From Micractinium sp. NFX-FRZ (lineage: Eukaryota > Chlorophyta > Trebouxiophyceae > Chlorellales > Chlorellaceae): a stretch of 64,000 nucleotides of DNA. Position 1 is the first letter of the stretch, and the number at the start of each line of letters is the position of its first letter. The position numbers were made by a program, and so were the translations under genes. The stretch is from positions 1-64,000 of the forward strand of contig JAPTJF010000209.1 of NCBI GenBank assembly GCA_029339195.1, given 5' to 3'. Positions 24,401 to 36,206 of this stretch are shown one piece after another. Under the pieces are notes generated by a model, which was not told the DNA's origin, did not search any database, and was given only the letters and a program-made list of their open reading frames with translations.

Positions 24401-27400
24401 AGCGTGGACAGCAAAGCAGCAGTGAGAGGGGAAGCACGCAGGGCTGGGAGCACGTAGGGGGCACCCCTGGCCGAATGACGGCGGCATTTGACATAGGAAC
24501 TGCCAGCGGCTTGCGGGTACGCTGGCAGTTCCAATGTCAGCTGCTGCAATCCAAAACACTCACAGCCTACAGTGCACAGCCTGAAGCCCACAGCCTGAAG
24601 CCCACAGCCCACAGCCCACAGCCCACAAGAGCCTGTACCCTCCCTACAGCTGAACAGCCTCACCTCAGCAGGCTGGCCGCCAGCTCATGCGACCCGCTGC
24701 TGCGCTGGTAGGCATGCAGGGCCTCCGCTAGCTCCCCCAGCCGCCGCTCCTCTGTAGGGTACAGCCCCTCCAGCCTCTTGCAGCACTCAGCCAGCAGGGC
24801 GCCGCACTGCTGCAGCGCCAGCTGGAGCTTGGCGGCTAGGGCGCCCGTGGGCTGCCAGCAGGGCGGCACGGGGCGCCCCGCTGCGCGCGCTGCGGTCGCC
24901 GCCTGCGTGCTGAGCGCCACGGCGGCGGCGGCGGCGCACAGCAGCTGCGCCAGGCGGCTGTTCTGTTGTGCCTGGAGCGTGCCAGCTGGCGCGGGCAAGG
25001 GCGGCTGCCTCACAACTTCCTCCAGCCTGTGAGTCAGCATGTCGGTTGCCTGATCTTGTGTGGAAGCAGGCGCCAGCGAGGCAGCCGGCTGCTGCTGGAC
25101 TTCCCGGGCAGCGTCGGACGCCACGTGCTGCGCCGTCAACAGCACCAGCGCACGGGCCCGCATCAGCATCTCGCCTGCAGGGTACAGGGATGAGGGGAGG
25201 GGTGCCTGCTCATCTCCATCTCGCTCCCAAGCACCAAATTTCCACACCAACGCACCCGCTCACTCGCTCACTTGGCACACACAAAAAAACGCACTCCCTC
25301 TCTATCTACCTCTACCTCCCCCTGCAGTCACCACGCCCGTACCTCGGACTAAGGAGGCCAGCTGGGCAGAGAGCGCCACATCCTGCTGCCACCACTGCCA
25401 CCAGCGGTCCACCTCGTCCCCATCCAACACCCCCAAGCTTGGCGCATCATCACCGCTGCCGCTGCTGCTGCTGCCGCCGCTACCGCTATCACCACCACCA
25501 CCTCCGGTACTGCTGCTGCCAGTATTGCTGCCCGCCAAGCCCCCTTCCGGCAGCTTCAGCAGAGCTGCCACAGCTGCAACCATGCTGTCAGGAGCAGCTG
25601 CCGCAGGTGCACCCTGCAGCCACTCCAGCACTGCCGGCTGCCAGCTGGCAGCGTCCAACGCTGCGTCCTGCCCTGACCGTACCGCTGCTGCCACAAAGTC
25701 TAGGGCTCCAGGGGAGGCGGTGCTCCCAAGCAGCGGCAGGCCCCAGAAGCGGTGGAAGCCGGGGGGCAGCTGCACCAGGCGGCGGCGTGCTATCGTGGCC
25801 AGCACGGGCAGCGCTGCTGCTGCGCACGCTGCGGGCACGTTTGCTGACTTGGCATACCCCAGCACAGCCTCCCAGATGGCCTGCAGGTTGAATGGGACGT
25901 GGAAGGGGTAAGACACATGGCGTCCGGTTGCTTTGATACACTTAAAAGCATGCACCCCGCCATCACCTCCTCGTTGCCCCTGGTGCACACACGGAGCAGG
26001 CTGAAGCAGCGCAGCTGCCGTGACGCTGAGCGCAGGCAGGCAAGCTGCACTGCTGGCAGCACAGGGAGGTGCAGCGTGACGGCTGCTTGTAACGCCTGCA
26101 CATGCACCCAGGCATGGAAGGCCCCTGCCGCCCACGGGTGTTAGGCTGGCTAGTCACTTACCATCCATTGCTCCGCCACCTCAGCAGCCGACGGCAGCTC
26201 GCCCTCCCCCTCCTCCTGCAGTCCCCCACCGCCGCCGCTGCCGCCGCCGCTGATGGCGCCGGCGCCGTGGGTGAGGTGCAGGGGCCAGGCCAGGGCCAGC
26301 GCGTGTGCAAAACGCAGCACCCACAGCGCGACATCGCCATCGTGCTCATCCGCCATGAAGTGCTGTGGGCAGTGCTGCTGAGCCGCCGCCACCAGGCGGG
26401 TCAGCCACTCGGCGTACGCCCCCGCCGGCAGCGCCAGGCCGTGGCACAGCAGCAGGCGGGACAGCACGGGGGCCCACAGCGCGGGGTGGCCGGCCAGTCG
26501 GCTGGCCAGTGTTGACAGCAGAGGGGACAGGCGGCGGCGCTTGCGCGCAGGCTGCGGAGCGGCTTCAAAGTCGTCGTACCCGCCGCCCTCTGGTGCCGCC
26601 TCTTCTGCGGCGTGTGAGGAGGAGTGGAAGTAGACAGCTGCCGCCAAATCCAGCAACGCTGCCTGCTGCTTGGGCACCAGCAGCCGCCCCTCGCGGCTGC
26701 TCTCGCCCCTGCGGAGGCGGGACGGGCGGCGTGGCGTGCACAGGCGGGGGTGAGCTGGGCAGAGCCACCCTTGTCGGGGCCATGCATGCTGTTATCACTC
26801 GTGATGGGAACAGCCAAGCAGGGCGGCTGCCTCCTGCTCGTCCTTGCCATGACTTGCTGCACGCTCACACCCTCCTGCCCCCGCTGCGCCGCTCCCTACA
26901 CCGCCCATCCCGCCCCGGCCGCCCTCTCCAGCCTGCTCCCCCAGCCAGCTGCACGCACCACTTGAAGCCCGGCTGCTCCACCTCCCGCTCAATCCAGTCT
27001 TGCACATCCTGCAAGCGGGCGTGAAGCGAGAAGGGGATGGTAGGGAGAGATGCAGCAGGTGGCATAGAAAGAAGTCTGGGCAGCAGAGGTGCCAGGTGCA
27101 AGGCTGCAGGGTGGGCGGCAGCAAACCAACGGCAACAGCAGCCTCCGCCTCGACGTGCACAATGCATGCACGTAGCACGTTGTGCCAACATCCAGACAAG
27201 TAACAACAACAGGGCCCTGCTGCACCTGCCACCAGCCACGTCAATCCGTGTGGTCTGCACAGCAGCATGCCCTGCCCTGGCCTCTCCCTTGCCAGGCTGT
27301 CCGCCCAAAGTACCCGTCTTCCCCTTTGCACCTGCTACCTGCAGCTCACGCTCCTGACGGGGCCCACCCCTCCTGCCCCCTGTGATGGAGAGCCCACCTG

Positions 27401-27729
27401 CAGGTGGCCTAATTCCGTTTGCAGCGTGCCCAGCTGAAGCTGTATGCGTAGGTAGGTGACGGCTGTCTCCCGCAGCCGAGCATCCCGTGTGGACCCGCGC
27501 AGCACGAGGCTGTGCAGCGCGGCGTGCAGAGCGGGCAGCGCGGCCGCCACGTCACGCCCGTTGACCAGCAGGAAAGTGTTGACGGCGGCCAGCGCGGGCG
27601 GCAGCAGGCGAGAGGCGGCGCTGCGGGGAGGGGGTGCGGGCAGGCATGGGGCGGGCGGAGGCGTGATGTGGCACTTACCGGGCACGGCAGTGTGCGGAAA
27701 GCAATTTCAACGCTGCTGCCGTCGCTGCC

Positions 27730-27766
<37 letters not shown>

Positions 27767-29450
27767 TCTCTGAGCATCGCCTCTTCCACCCATCTTTCAT
27801 CTGACGTTCGTGTGCGTTCCACCTGGCATGCTACCCCTGCGAATCTACCTGAACTCGGACGCCACCTGTCGCCCTCCACCCACCCACACTCCTTCCGCGT
27901 GCCCGCCCCACCTCGGCAACGTCTCTGCCAGCCTCCCCAGCCTGGCGGCCCAGCTGCCCTGCCCTCCACCACATAGCCAGCTTCCTGGCCATTTTACCCC
28001 CGCACCCCAGCTGGGCGACACGACCCCCCAGCCTCCCCAGCCTGGCGGCCCACCTGTCCTGCAGCCCCTGGCCCCACTGCCAGGCTGTCGCACACCCCCA
28101 ACCCACCTGGGCGCCGTCTCCCCCAGTCTTTCCAGCCTGGCAGCCAGGTCAGCAAAGAAGGCCAGCATGTCGTCCTGGAACACCGGCTGCATGTCCCCGG
28201 GGAAGGCGGCCAGCAGGGCGGACAGCGTGGCCAGCGCGCGCTGTGCCTCCTCGGCTCCCCGCTCCAGAGGGTGGTTGTCCAGCGCCTCGGTGTGCACGCT
28301 CAGCAGCTCTGCATGGATGGCACATGTGCGTATGGGAACATAGGGGGTGCAAATGAGGAGTTGAAAGGTTGTGAGAAGAGCATCGGTATGCAAGCGCTGC
28401 AGACGGCGGGAGTGGGACGGTAGCAGCTCTGCAGGCGGTGGGAATGGGAGCGGGCAGGGGTTGAGAAGGCGCAAGAGGGCCTTGCCCAGCAGCTTCTTGT
28501 GCAAGCTCGGCAGCTGTACACTTCGCTGGAGACGATGGGGGGCTTAATGGCGAGGTGTGAGAAGAACCCTGCTGCGCATGCCTGCCACCTCCCCTGCCTG
28601 CCGCCCCGCTCCCCTGCCCACCTCCTGCCTGCCCCACAGCCATCACTGCTTCCGGCCGCCCCGTTCTTTGTCCTAGCAATACGCCCTTGCCCCGCCAGCC
28701 CCTCAACCCCCGTTGTGCATCACTCCCCCCCGCCCTCCCAGGCCCCCCGCCCTCCCAGGCCCCCCGCCCTCACTCTGGAAGGTGACTGCATTGGAGCAGG
28801 CCGCATATTCTGGCACGGGCAGCAGGTGGGCGCGTAGGGCTGCCGAGTAGTCGAGGCCCATGGGGGAGGTGAGCCCCACCGTTTCCAGCACCTCCGCCAC
28901 GTGCTTGAACAGGGCGCCGGCGCGGCGCAGCAGCAGGCGCGGCTGGCCGCAGCGCCGCGCACTCTCCTCGGCGCGCGCCAGCAGCGCGCGGAACGCGCGG
29001 TGCAGCGCCGGCTCCGGCCCCTTCTTGCGGGTGCTGCCCCCGCCCCCGGCCGGCTTGATCTCGTCTTGTATGTGCCGCATCAAGCTGTGGGCCACCCCAG
29101 GCCACGTCCCCTGCGGCACGCTAGCGTCGGGAGGCAGCGCCGCGGTGGCGGCATCCAGGGCTGCCACATACGTATCGCTCTCTAGCGTGCTCACCAGCTG
29201 CTTGAGTGCATCCTACAGCATCAGGAGGGCAAGCAGGAGCACCGTGGGCGGTGGTACAACAAAGGGGGGAAAGCGTTGGAGGTGGCGGTGGGGCAGCGGT
29301 GGCGGCGCCGGCAGTGGGCGAGCAGATGGCGCATGTGATCAGGGTTGCCGCGGCACGGCTATCAATCTAGCGGCACCTCACCTTGCGCTGGGTGGCCTTC
29401 TCGGCCTTCAGCTGCCTGCAAATGGTTTCCAGCCTGTCGAGCGAACCCAT
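7522..29450 (-). CDS. ATM: ATM serine/threonine kinase (PIKK family), complete multi-exon gene
   Basis: ATM is the nuclear kinase that signals DNA double-strand breaks. The start at 29450 gives [20 protein letters not shown], matching the N-terminal TAN motif. Dozens of exons encoding helical repeats and the FAT region follow over about 18 kb. The kinase is unmistakable: GGVNKPKIV (about 11030), [19 protein letters not shown] (10575-10650), the catalytic loop GLGDRHLQ (about 9360), [10 protein letters not shown] (9153-9190), then [17 protein letters not shown] and [14 protein letters not shown] (8717-8830), and [12 protein letters not shown] (about 8300). The last exon (7522-7631) is the FATC domain, ending [13 protein letters not shown]. 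The gene fills about 22 kb; the exact exon count and length (probably near 3,000 residues) were not resolved. It is head-to-head with a B3-domain gene. Confidence 0.95.
9695..9805 (-). repeat. Duplicated exon end plus 5' splice site in ATM
   Basis: A 19-nt string containing the exon tail and donor (GACCCGGGTGAGGGGGCTG on the minus strand) occurs at the true junction, 9787-9805, and again 92 nt downstream in the intron at 9695-9713. The true exon reads [12 protein letters not shown] just before it. Confidence 0.8.
12006..12042. repeat. (GCAG)n microsatellite in an ATM intron
   Basis: About eight uninterrupted copies of the tetranucleotide GCAG follow two variant copies. The run sits between two ATM exons. 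Confidence 0.9.
12556..12680 (-). repeat. Decayed copy of an ATM acceptor and exon start
   Basis: On the minus strand the true acceptor and exon start (ACCCAG, then GCTGGGCGCTGACC) lie near 12556-12580. A similar string, CATTTAG then GCTGGGCACAGCC, lies about 90 nt upstream at 12656-12680 after a similar ACCC-rich tract. The copy is imperfect. Confidence 0.45.
14815..14985. repeat. Degenerate minisatellite in an ATM intron
   Basis: Several imperfect units of roughly 40-50 nt are centred on GGCACCCCAA and ACATGTGTTT-like text, for example at 14890-14912 and 14935-14955. The run fills most of the intron before the exon near 15015. Confidence 0.6.
20895..20985. repeat. AT-rich (CAATTACAT)-like repeat in an ATM intron
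   Basis: Repeats of CAATTACAT and CAATCAATT make this one of the few AT-rich patches in an otherwise GC-rich window. Confidence 0.7.
24490..24538. repeat. 19-bp near-perfect inverted repeat with 11-nt loop
   Basis: GACATAGGAACTGCCAGCG (24490-24508) is followed, after 11 nt, by its reverse complement with one mismatch (24520-24538). It lies in an ATM intron beside short CACAGCC-type tandem repeats (about 24560-24630). A transcribed strand would fold into a stable hairpin. It could be a small MITE remnant or an RNA precursor. Confidence 0.85.
27911..28150 (-). repeat. Two extra copies of an ATM exon end in the following intron
   Basis: The exon tail encoding [15 protein letters not shown] plus its donor lies at 28102-28150. 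Related copies follow at 28008-28055 and 27911-27956; these two share an identical 22-nt core (28031-28052 and 27930-27951). The distal copy keeps a GT donor and translates as [13 protein letters not shown]. The middle copy has lost the donor GT. Confidence 0.8.
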
Positions 29451-30650
29451 GGCGCCCCACCAGCCAGGCGGGCGAGCCGCAGGAGCCTAGGGAACGTACG
29501 GGACTCGCTCTGATTGCGCCGAGGCTCCCAATAAATTGTGGGGCGGAGGAAAGGGCGGTTTACTTCAAGCTCCGGCTGCCGGTGGCTGCCCAGTCACCGG
29601 CTTCCCGCTCCCGCAAGTGGCTCGCACAGACAAGCGGAGGTTGAAGTTTCCGTCAGGCTTGTAGTGGAGCCCACCCAAACCATGTCGAGCATGTGGTGGG
29701 GCATGTGGGGACCCAAGCACCCAGCTCCTTGCAGCCCACCTGCATTTGCAAACTGTCGAACGGGTGTTCAGGCCTCAGCCGCGCTTCCCAAGGGTTCAGT
29801 GCCACCGCCGGTAGGGCACTGCAGCTGCCGCCACCGATGCGCTGGGCACGGTTTGCTGTTTTGTGTTGAAAGCACTCATGTGGTGCTGTAGGGGCAGCTT
29901 TTGGCCATTAGACTGGCGGTGGCGAAGCGTCAGCTGGACTACCATGTATTGAAGGACTGCTCATGAGCGTCCTCGGACCCTACCATCAGCAGTAAGCGAA
30001 GCGTGCAGTACTTTGTATGGCACCCACCCATCGGCAACCCTGCAGCTGTCCCAGCAGCCACCAAGCTCCACGCAGCATCCTGGCCTCAGCCTGAGGTTCA
30101 TTTTTTAGCAACTGCTTGTTAGGCCTGTGCTTATGCCTCAGTATCGCCCCCTGAGCCTGGCACCCACCTCGTCGGGCGGTGGCAGCGCCGTACCGGGGGC
30201 CACTGCTGCCTGACCCCACGGCTGATGCACACTGGCATGCAGCACATGGACCAATGACACCATGATGAGACACTGGCATGTTCACAGCAGTTGACTGACA
30301 TGCCTGCATTGCAAGCCACTGGTGAACAGCACATGGGATTTCATACAGGCGTGGCGTGACCGCGTGGACACGGCGGCAGGTGCCCGCTGTGAACAGTGCC
30401 AACTCAGCCGCCATCTGAGGCTTTGGGGAGTCCTGCAGCCCATGCCAACGCTTAAACTTTGTGCACCGTCCGCAAACCGGGGGTTGTGCAGGCACAGGCT
30501 CGCCGGAGCCCGGAGAGCACCGGTGCACCGTGCGCCCCTCCCTCCGGGTCTGTGACTTAGTCGTTGCCCTGTGCAGCGGCAGGCGCCGGGAGAAGGTTCG
30601 TGCGGAAGCGAGCAGGAGCATCGCGCAGCTCCTTCGGCTGCAGGACCGCC
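29451..30650. promoter_or_regulatory. Divergent intergenic region, ATM / B3-domain gene
   Basis: This 1.2-kb region between opposite start codons is expected to hold both promoters and 5' UTRs. A 211-codon minus-strand frame (29986-30621) has no recognisable motif and was not accepted. Base composition is less GC-rich than the flanking exons. I see no clear RNA gene. Confidence 0.45.
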
Positions 30651-32553
30651 ATGTCTGCTCTGGAGCTGGGGCGGCTTTTTAGTTTGGTTCAGGTAAACAC
30701 GGCTCACGGGGGCTGTTTTGGCAAGCGACCAGTGCAGCGGTGTTTTTAGAGCGGGTGCCCTGGAGCACCCCCGGTTGGCACCCGCCTGGCTCTGAAGCGG
30801 CGCGGAAGTTTGCGCTGCCAGGCTGCCGGGGCTGCAAGCAGCAGCGGACACAAGGGGAGCCTTCCCCCCACTCCCGCCGCCGCTTCCTGGGGGCGGCCGC
30901 CGGCCCTCCCTCCTCTCCCGCCCTGCTGCCGCCCTCTGCCCGCCCACCATCCTGACCCGCCCTCTCCCCTGCGCCAGCAGGAAGGGGTGGACCCGGAGAA
31001 CCTGTTCAACGCCGCTCTGCTGCGCATGGCCGGCGGCAGCGTCGGCGGCAACGGCGGCGACCTGGGCGGCATCGGCGGCCTTGGCGGCCTCGGCTCGTTC
31101 TCGCTGCCCCCCGGCATGTCGCTGCCACCAGGCCTGCCGCTGCCGCTGGGGCTGGAGGGGCTTGCAGCCTCGAACATGGACGATGGCGCGGGCGGCGCGG
31201 GCGGCGGCGGCGGCATGAAGAGCGCAGGGTCGGGTGGCATGGGGGAGGGCGGCGGCAGCACGGATGAGGACGAGGAGGATGGAGACCGGGGGTCGGTAGG
31301 CGGCACCACAGGCACCGGCGGCGGCGCGGGCAACCCGCCGCCCCGCACAGGCTCCATCAACGAACACAGATGCACCAAGGTGGGTGGGTGGGAAGGAGTG
31401 GCAGGTGGGTGCTGGCGCACCCAGCCGGCACGCGGCTTCATGTATGGCGCACGGCCCACCTTCAACGTACCGGACTGGGCAAGCAGCGGCAAGGGGCCCG
31501 CCCGCCGCCCACGCATCTCCACCCTGCCCCGTTCACCCCGCACGCACCGCACCTCTGCACCCTGTCCCAAGGGCCTGCTCAAGGGCTGCCGCAGGGCTGC
31601 TGCCCTCTGGCATCACCTCACCACGCCCCGCACCCCCGCTCTTGGACCCCCCGCCCTCCCCTCCCTTTCAGCCTGCCTTGAAGTATGAACCTGTTATACC
31701 CACCTCTCCCCCCATCCCGCCCTGCAGGTGCTGCCCGCCTCCTCCTCTGCCCCCAAGTACAAGTTTGTGGTGCCCAACGAGTATGTGTACAAGTTCATGA
31801 AGCACCTGGTGGAGCGCCCCTTCCACATGCGTGACGGCACCGGCAAGCTCTGGGACTGCGTGCTCATACAGCGCAAGAACAAGGTGGGGAGGGTGAGGCC
31901 GGGGAGGAGGGGTGCTGCCCGTCTGCCTGCCTGCCCATCAGACTGATTGTCCTTGCACGAGCAACGTGCCGAGTGTGGGTGGGTGCGCATGCAATGGCAG
32001 CGTGTGGGGATGGGGTTTTCTAGTCAAGGTGGGGTGCCCATCTGCTTGGGGGCCTGGGCAAGCACATGATCCCCAGGATCCCTCTGCTCTTCCGTCAACA
32101 TAACCCTGCCCCGCGTGCTCATCCGCTGCTGCAGGAGAAGTACGAGTACATGATCCAGGGGTGGCGCCGCTTTGGGGAGTCCATGGGGGTGCAGGAGGGT
32201 GACACGGTCACGATTGAGATGGTGAGCGACAGCGTGCTGCAGCTGACGCTGGAGCGCACGGGCGGCACCGCCGCCGGCGGCGGCGGCAAGAAGCGGCCGC
32301 GCACCGCGGGCGGCGGCGGTGGCGGCGCGCACCCCGCACCCTCCCAGGGCGGCACCCCCTACGCCGCCGAGCGGCAGCAGCTGATGCAGGCGGCGGCGGC
32401 CACGGCGGCGGCGGCGTTTAAGATGGAGCGTGATGACGGCGGGTTGGAGGACGCGGGAGAGGCGTTGCTGGCGGCGCAGAATGCACTGCTGGGCCCTGCG
32501 CTGGCAGGCGGGCTGGGCGGGCAGCCGGGCGGCGGCGGGCACGACATGCAACA

Positions 32554-32586
<33 letters not shown>

Positions 32587-34416
32587 CGGTGGCCTGCAGG
32601 ATGGCACGGGCGGCAACCTGGGCAGCAACGGCCCGCAGGAGCTGCTCAACCTGATTCAGCAGCACCAGCAGCAGCAGGCAGCGCAGCAGCAGGCGGCGCA
32701 GGCGGCGGCGGTTGCCGCACTGGGGCAGCCGCCGCAGCAGGGCACGCCGCAGCCAGTGCTGACGCCGCGCAGCCTGACCCACCAGCTAGCCAATGGGCTG
32801 GGCGGCAACCCCCTGGGCCCTGGGGGCACCATCAACGAGGCCCAGCTTGCAGACCTGACTGCCATGATCAACCAACTGGACAAGCGGCAGCGGCTGGGGG
32901 AGGCGCCTCCAGGCACGGGCGGCGCCGGCGCCGGCAGCAGCGGCGCGGCGCACCCGGGCGCGCCGCTGGCGGCGGGCGCTGGCGGCAGCGCGGGCCCTGG
33001 TGGCACGGGGGCCATCCGCCTGCTCAGCGATGTGGCTGACCTGGACCATTTGGTGCAGCAGCACCAGATGCTGAGGGAGCAGCTGCGGCTGGCGGAGGCA
33101 AAGGTGGGCGGGCGGGAGGGCAGGCTGTCTGAGAGTGGGGGCTCAGGCTCGGGTGGGCTGGGCAACAGGGCAAGGGGGGGCAAGCGAGTCGTGAGCTGAC
33201 CTCAGCGGCAGTCAGGGGTGGGCTCAAGAAGCGGGGGACAACGTGGGTGCTGGAGGAGGGTGCAGAGGGTGCTGCAATGGGGCTGGGGAGGGCTCAGGAG
33301 AGGACTGTGCAGAAGAGGAATTGGAGGAGGGCCTGGGGTGGTGTGAGTGCGCTGCATGAGCACAGGGGATGCAGGGCCACAGGCGGCTGGCGGCCCTGCC
33401 GGCACCCGGGGAGCACGGAGCGCGCGTGCACCCCGCCATGCCATTCACACCGCTCCCGACGCGGCCCTGCTGAATCAGTGGACTGAACACATCATCCCGC
33501 CCCCTCCCTCCTCCCCGCCTGCCCCCCCGCGAGCAGATTGCCACCCTGGAGACAGGCGTGCTCAACATCAAGTCGGTGCTGACGCGCAACACGGACCCGG
33601 GCCTGATTGCCATGACGGGCGTCATCAACTTGCTGGTGGGTGGACGGCCACACGTGGGGGGCAGGGGGCGCCGGGGGGAGGGGGCGTGTGTGCTGGCCGG
33701 TGACAGCTGGTGGTGGCGGCTCCCAAGCTGGCCACCCCTGGGGGCGCAGGCCCCTCATCTGATGTGATGCGATGTCGGGGGTTGTGGTCCCCGGTTCCCA
33801 CCTTTCGCCGCCGGTGCGGTGTTTGATCCCTGTTTCTCTACCACTTCCCGCACGGATTACCAGAGGCAGGCCCCCGGTCCCCTGCCCTGCCTGGGCACAC
33901 GCTACAACCTCCTGACCCCTCACCTCTTCCCTACCCTTCCCACCACCTCCCCCACCCGCCCTGCCGCCGCTTCCCACTCCTGCCCCAAACCAGTCTGATG
34001 GGGCTTCCACTTTGCCCAGGGCTGGCCACCCTAACACCCCTTCTGCTGCTCCATCGCTTCGTCCTTGCTTACAACAAGAGGAGCCAGCCTGGAACCCCTG
34101 CCCCTCACCTCCCCCCCGTCATCCTCCCGCTCCCTGCCTCATGTCACTGCCCTGCCCTGCCCTGCCTTGCCCCTCACCGCCCTGCCTGCAGAACCAAATG
34201 GAGTCCCCCGACTTCCTGCCCGAGCTGGGCACCCTGGGGCGCATGACGCTCACCGGCCTGTGCAGCGAGGTGCGGCGCCACCTCAACGGCGTGCTGCGCA
34301 TGGTCTGGATACTGCGCTCCCTCCCAGACGACGTGCAGCAGCACAACAGCAGCGGCGGCGCCGGTGCCGGCGGCGGCGCCGTCAGCGGCATGCCCGGCGC
34401 CAACAGCGGCGGCTGA
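30651..34416 (+). CDS. B3-domain DNA-binding protein
   Basis: Six exons, 30651-30692, 30981-31379, 31728-31883, 32135-33103, 33537-33635 and 34192-34416, keep frame for 629 residues (the exon 2 acceptor could be 3 nt earlier). After a Gly-rich acidic stretch (STDEDEEDGDRGS) comes a B3-like fold at about residues 155-230: KYKFVVPNEYVYKFM, then LWDCVLIQRKNK, YMIQGWRRFGESMGV, and EGDTVTIEMV. B3 domains bind DNA in plant ARF, ABI3/VP1 and RAV factors. The rest is low-complexity Gly, Ala and Gln, with a poly-Gln run near 32560-32585. It includes a short coiled-coil-like segment (DLDHLVQQHQMLREQLRLAE) and ends with a helical module (LTGLCSEVRRHLNGVLRMVW). A nuclear transcription factor is likely; targets are unknown. 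Confidence 0.82.
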
Positions 34417-35971
34417 GCGCTCTCTGGCGGGCGCGGGGCTGGCGAGGGGTCGACGGGCTGGAGATGTGTTGGAGGCGCGGCGTGCGCCCTGCCAAGCCGT
34501 GGCCCGGCTGCCTTGTGTCCCCCCCTGCCCTCGAGCCAGCTGCCCGCTGAGGCCCTTTGCATGCGCTTGCACCCTGTTGTACCCTGATCCAACGCACTCT
34601 TCTCTCTTCCAAACCTCTTTTCCCACCGCCGCTTTTTCCCGCAAACCTCTCTTCCCGCAGCCTTTTATTCTTCCTTCCCTGCTTAGCACCCAGCACACCC
34701 ACCCCCTACTTTGGCGCCCTTCCAGCTCTCTTCCAGGTGAACCTGGTGCCATCAAAGCGTGCCCGCATGAGCCGCATTCGGCCAGCTGGCGCCGCTCACC
34801 CACTCATGCTGGGCGCTGCATGCCCCCTGCCCACCTGCGACGGCGCCGCATCCCGACATTCGTGCTGCAGCAGCCTGGCGGCGCGCGCCGCTGCTGCTTT
34901 TTCCTCGCCCCTTCTCCCTCTCCCTCTTCCCCACTCAAGCCTCGCTGGGTCCCCCGTGCCACGTTTCATTTTCCCGCTCACCCCATCAAGCCCGGCCAGC
35001 CAACCAGACCTGCGCCAGATACCTGGCTCGGCCAGTTTAGATGACAATGCTCTTACCCAGGATGACCTGGCACTCCTGCCTGCAAGGTCCCCATGTTCTT
35101 TTCCTCCGCACCCACCCACCCACCCTATGATCCCCTTTTGCCTATTATGGCCCCGCCACCTCGCTCCCCCAACTCAACCCCTCAGCCAGCTATCTCTACC
35201 CCCAGCGCCCGTCTCCCATCCACACTTGCCAGCTTACAAGTGGTGCACGCGGGCATGACACCTTTTGCGGGGCAATCTCTCTTCCTCCCTAGGACAGTGC
35301 ACAGCCCTGTGAGTGCACCGCAGTTTAAGCACAACGAACCGCACTTTGGCACTAGCAAGGGAGCTGGGGGGGACCAGCTGGGAGCAGTGAGAGGAGGTGC
35401 AGGCATAAGGGGCAAGGGACGGCACAAGCGGCTGGGGGGGCCGCTGGCCTTGGTGGCGGCACCACTTGGTAGAGGGCACAAGTGACCTGGAGCATCGCTG
35501 GCTGCGGTGGTAAGAGCTGGCACAGCCAAGACCTGCACATCTGTGCTTGCCCTGGCGCCTGGCATTGAGGCCTCTGGTAGCCCTTGCCCTGCCTGCCGGT
35601 TTGCCCGCCCGCCCACCGGCCAGCTGCCCCGACCCAACTGCCTGCTGGTTTGCCTGCAGCTGGATGGCCTGCTTGCCTGCCTGCCTGAACTCCTCAGGAA
35701 GCTTCGTGACAAGTTTACAAGTGTGAGCGCAGTTCCAAGCGGGAAGAAAGGGGAAGAATGGAGCAAAGCGAGGGGGGACAAAGGGGGGAAGAGCAGGGGG
35801 GAGTACCGGGGGCGCGAGGTCACATAGTAGGCCAGGGGGGCAAAGGCCAGAACGGTAGACAGGCAGGCAGATAGGGAGGTGAGAGAGGTGAGGGGGAATT
35901 CAAGCTCTGTGGCGGGGGAAGACATGGTGTCGGTCGGTGCGGGCGGGTAGGTGCACACGTGGCGCAGCGGC
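34417..35971. other. Convergent spacer: B3 gene 3' UTR and prolyl 4-hydroxylase 3' UTR
   Basis: No supported gene. On the minus strand, two TGTAA poly(A)-type signals in similar ACTTGTAA context lie at 35715-35719 and 35234-35238, downstream of the prolyl 4-hydroxylase. The long frames here (for example minus 35182-35958) have no motif. Confidence 0.55.
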
Positions 35972-36087
35972 TCACGCCGACAGCGCCTCCTTCCGCCCCT
36001 TGCTCTTCAACACTTTGCTGCTTGACCGGTCGCACACCTCGCATGCCAAGCGGCACTTCACGTGCATAAAACCCGCATTCTTCTCGC
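35972..36087 (-). CDS. Second, alternative last exon of the prolyl 4-hydroxylase (ShKT tail copy)
   Basis: After an acceptor CTTGCAG the sequence, read in the same phase as the proximal last exon, encodes CEKNAGFMHVKC, RLACEVC, and a basic tail ending KGRKEALSA plus stop. The proximal exon encodes CDKNPVFMLAKC, KKSCDKC, AAAAA. Both supply the last three cysteines of one ShKT domain, so the two exons look mutually exclusive and arose by duplication. If exon 36207-36283 is skipped, this exon gives a 328-residue isoform. The nearest minus-strand TGTAA lies downstream of this exon (35715). Transcript evidence is needed to show it is used. Confidence 0.7.
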
Positions 36088-36206
36088 CTGCAAGCGTGCA
36101 GCAGCAGCAGCAGCAGCCATGGCGGCGGTCGGTGGGGACGCGACGGCGCCGGCGCCACGGGCAGCGGGGCGCCCCGTCTGCCTGCCTGTCTGCCTAACTA
36201 TGCTCC

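Noticed and set aside
29986..30621. 211-codon minus-strand frame in the ATM/B3 intergenic region
   Set aside because: No domain, no conserved-looking text, no splice support; it overlaps the expected promoter and 5' UTR of the B3 gene.
32560..32710. CAG-rich runs in the B3 gene as a possible repeat insertion
   Set aside because: They are in frame and encode a Gln-rich low-complexity region common in algal transcription factors.
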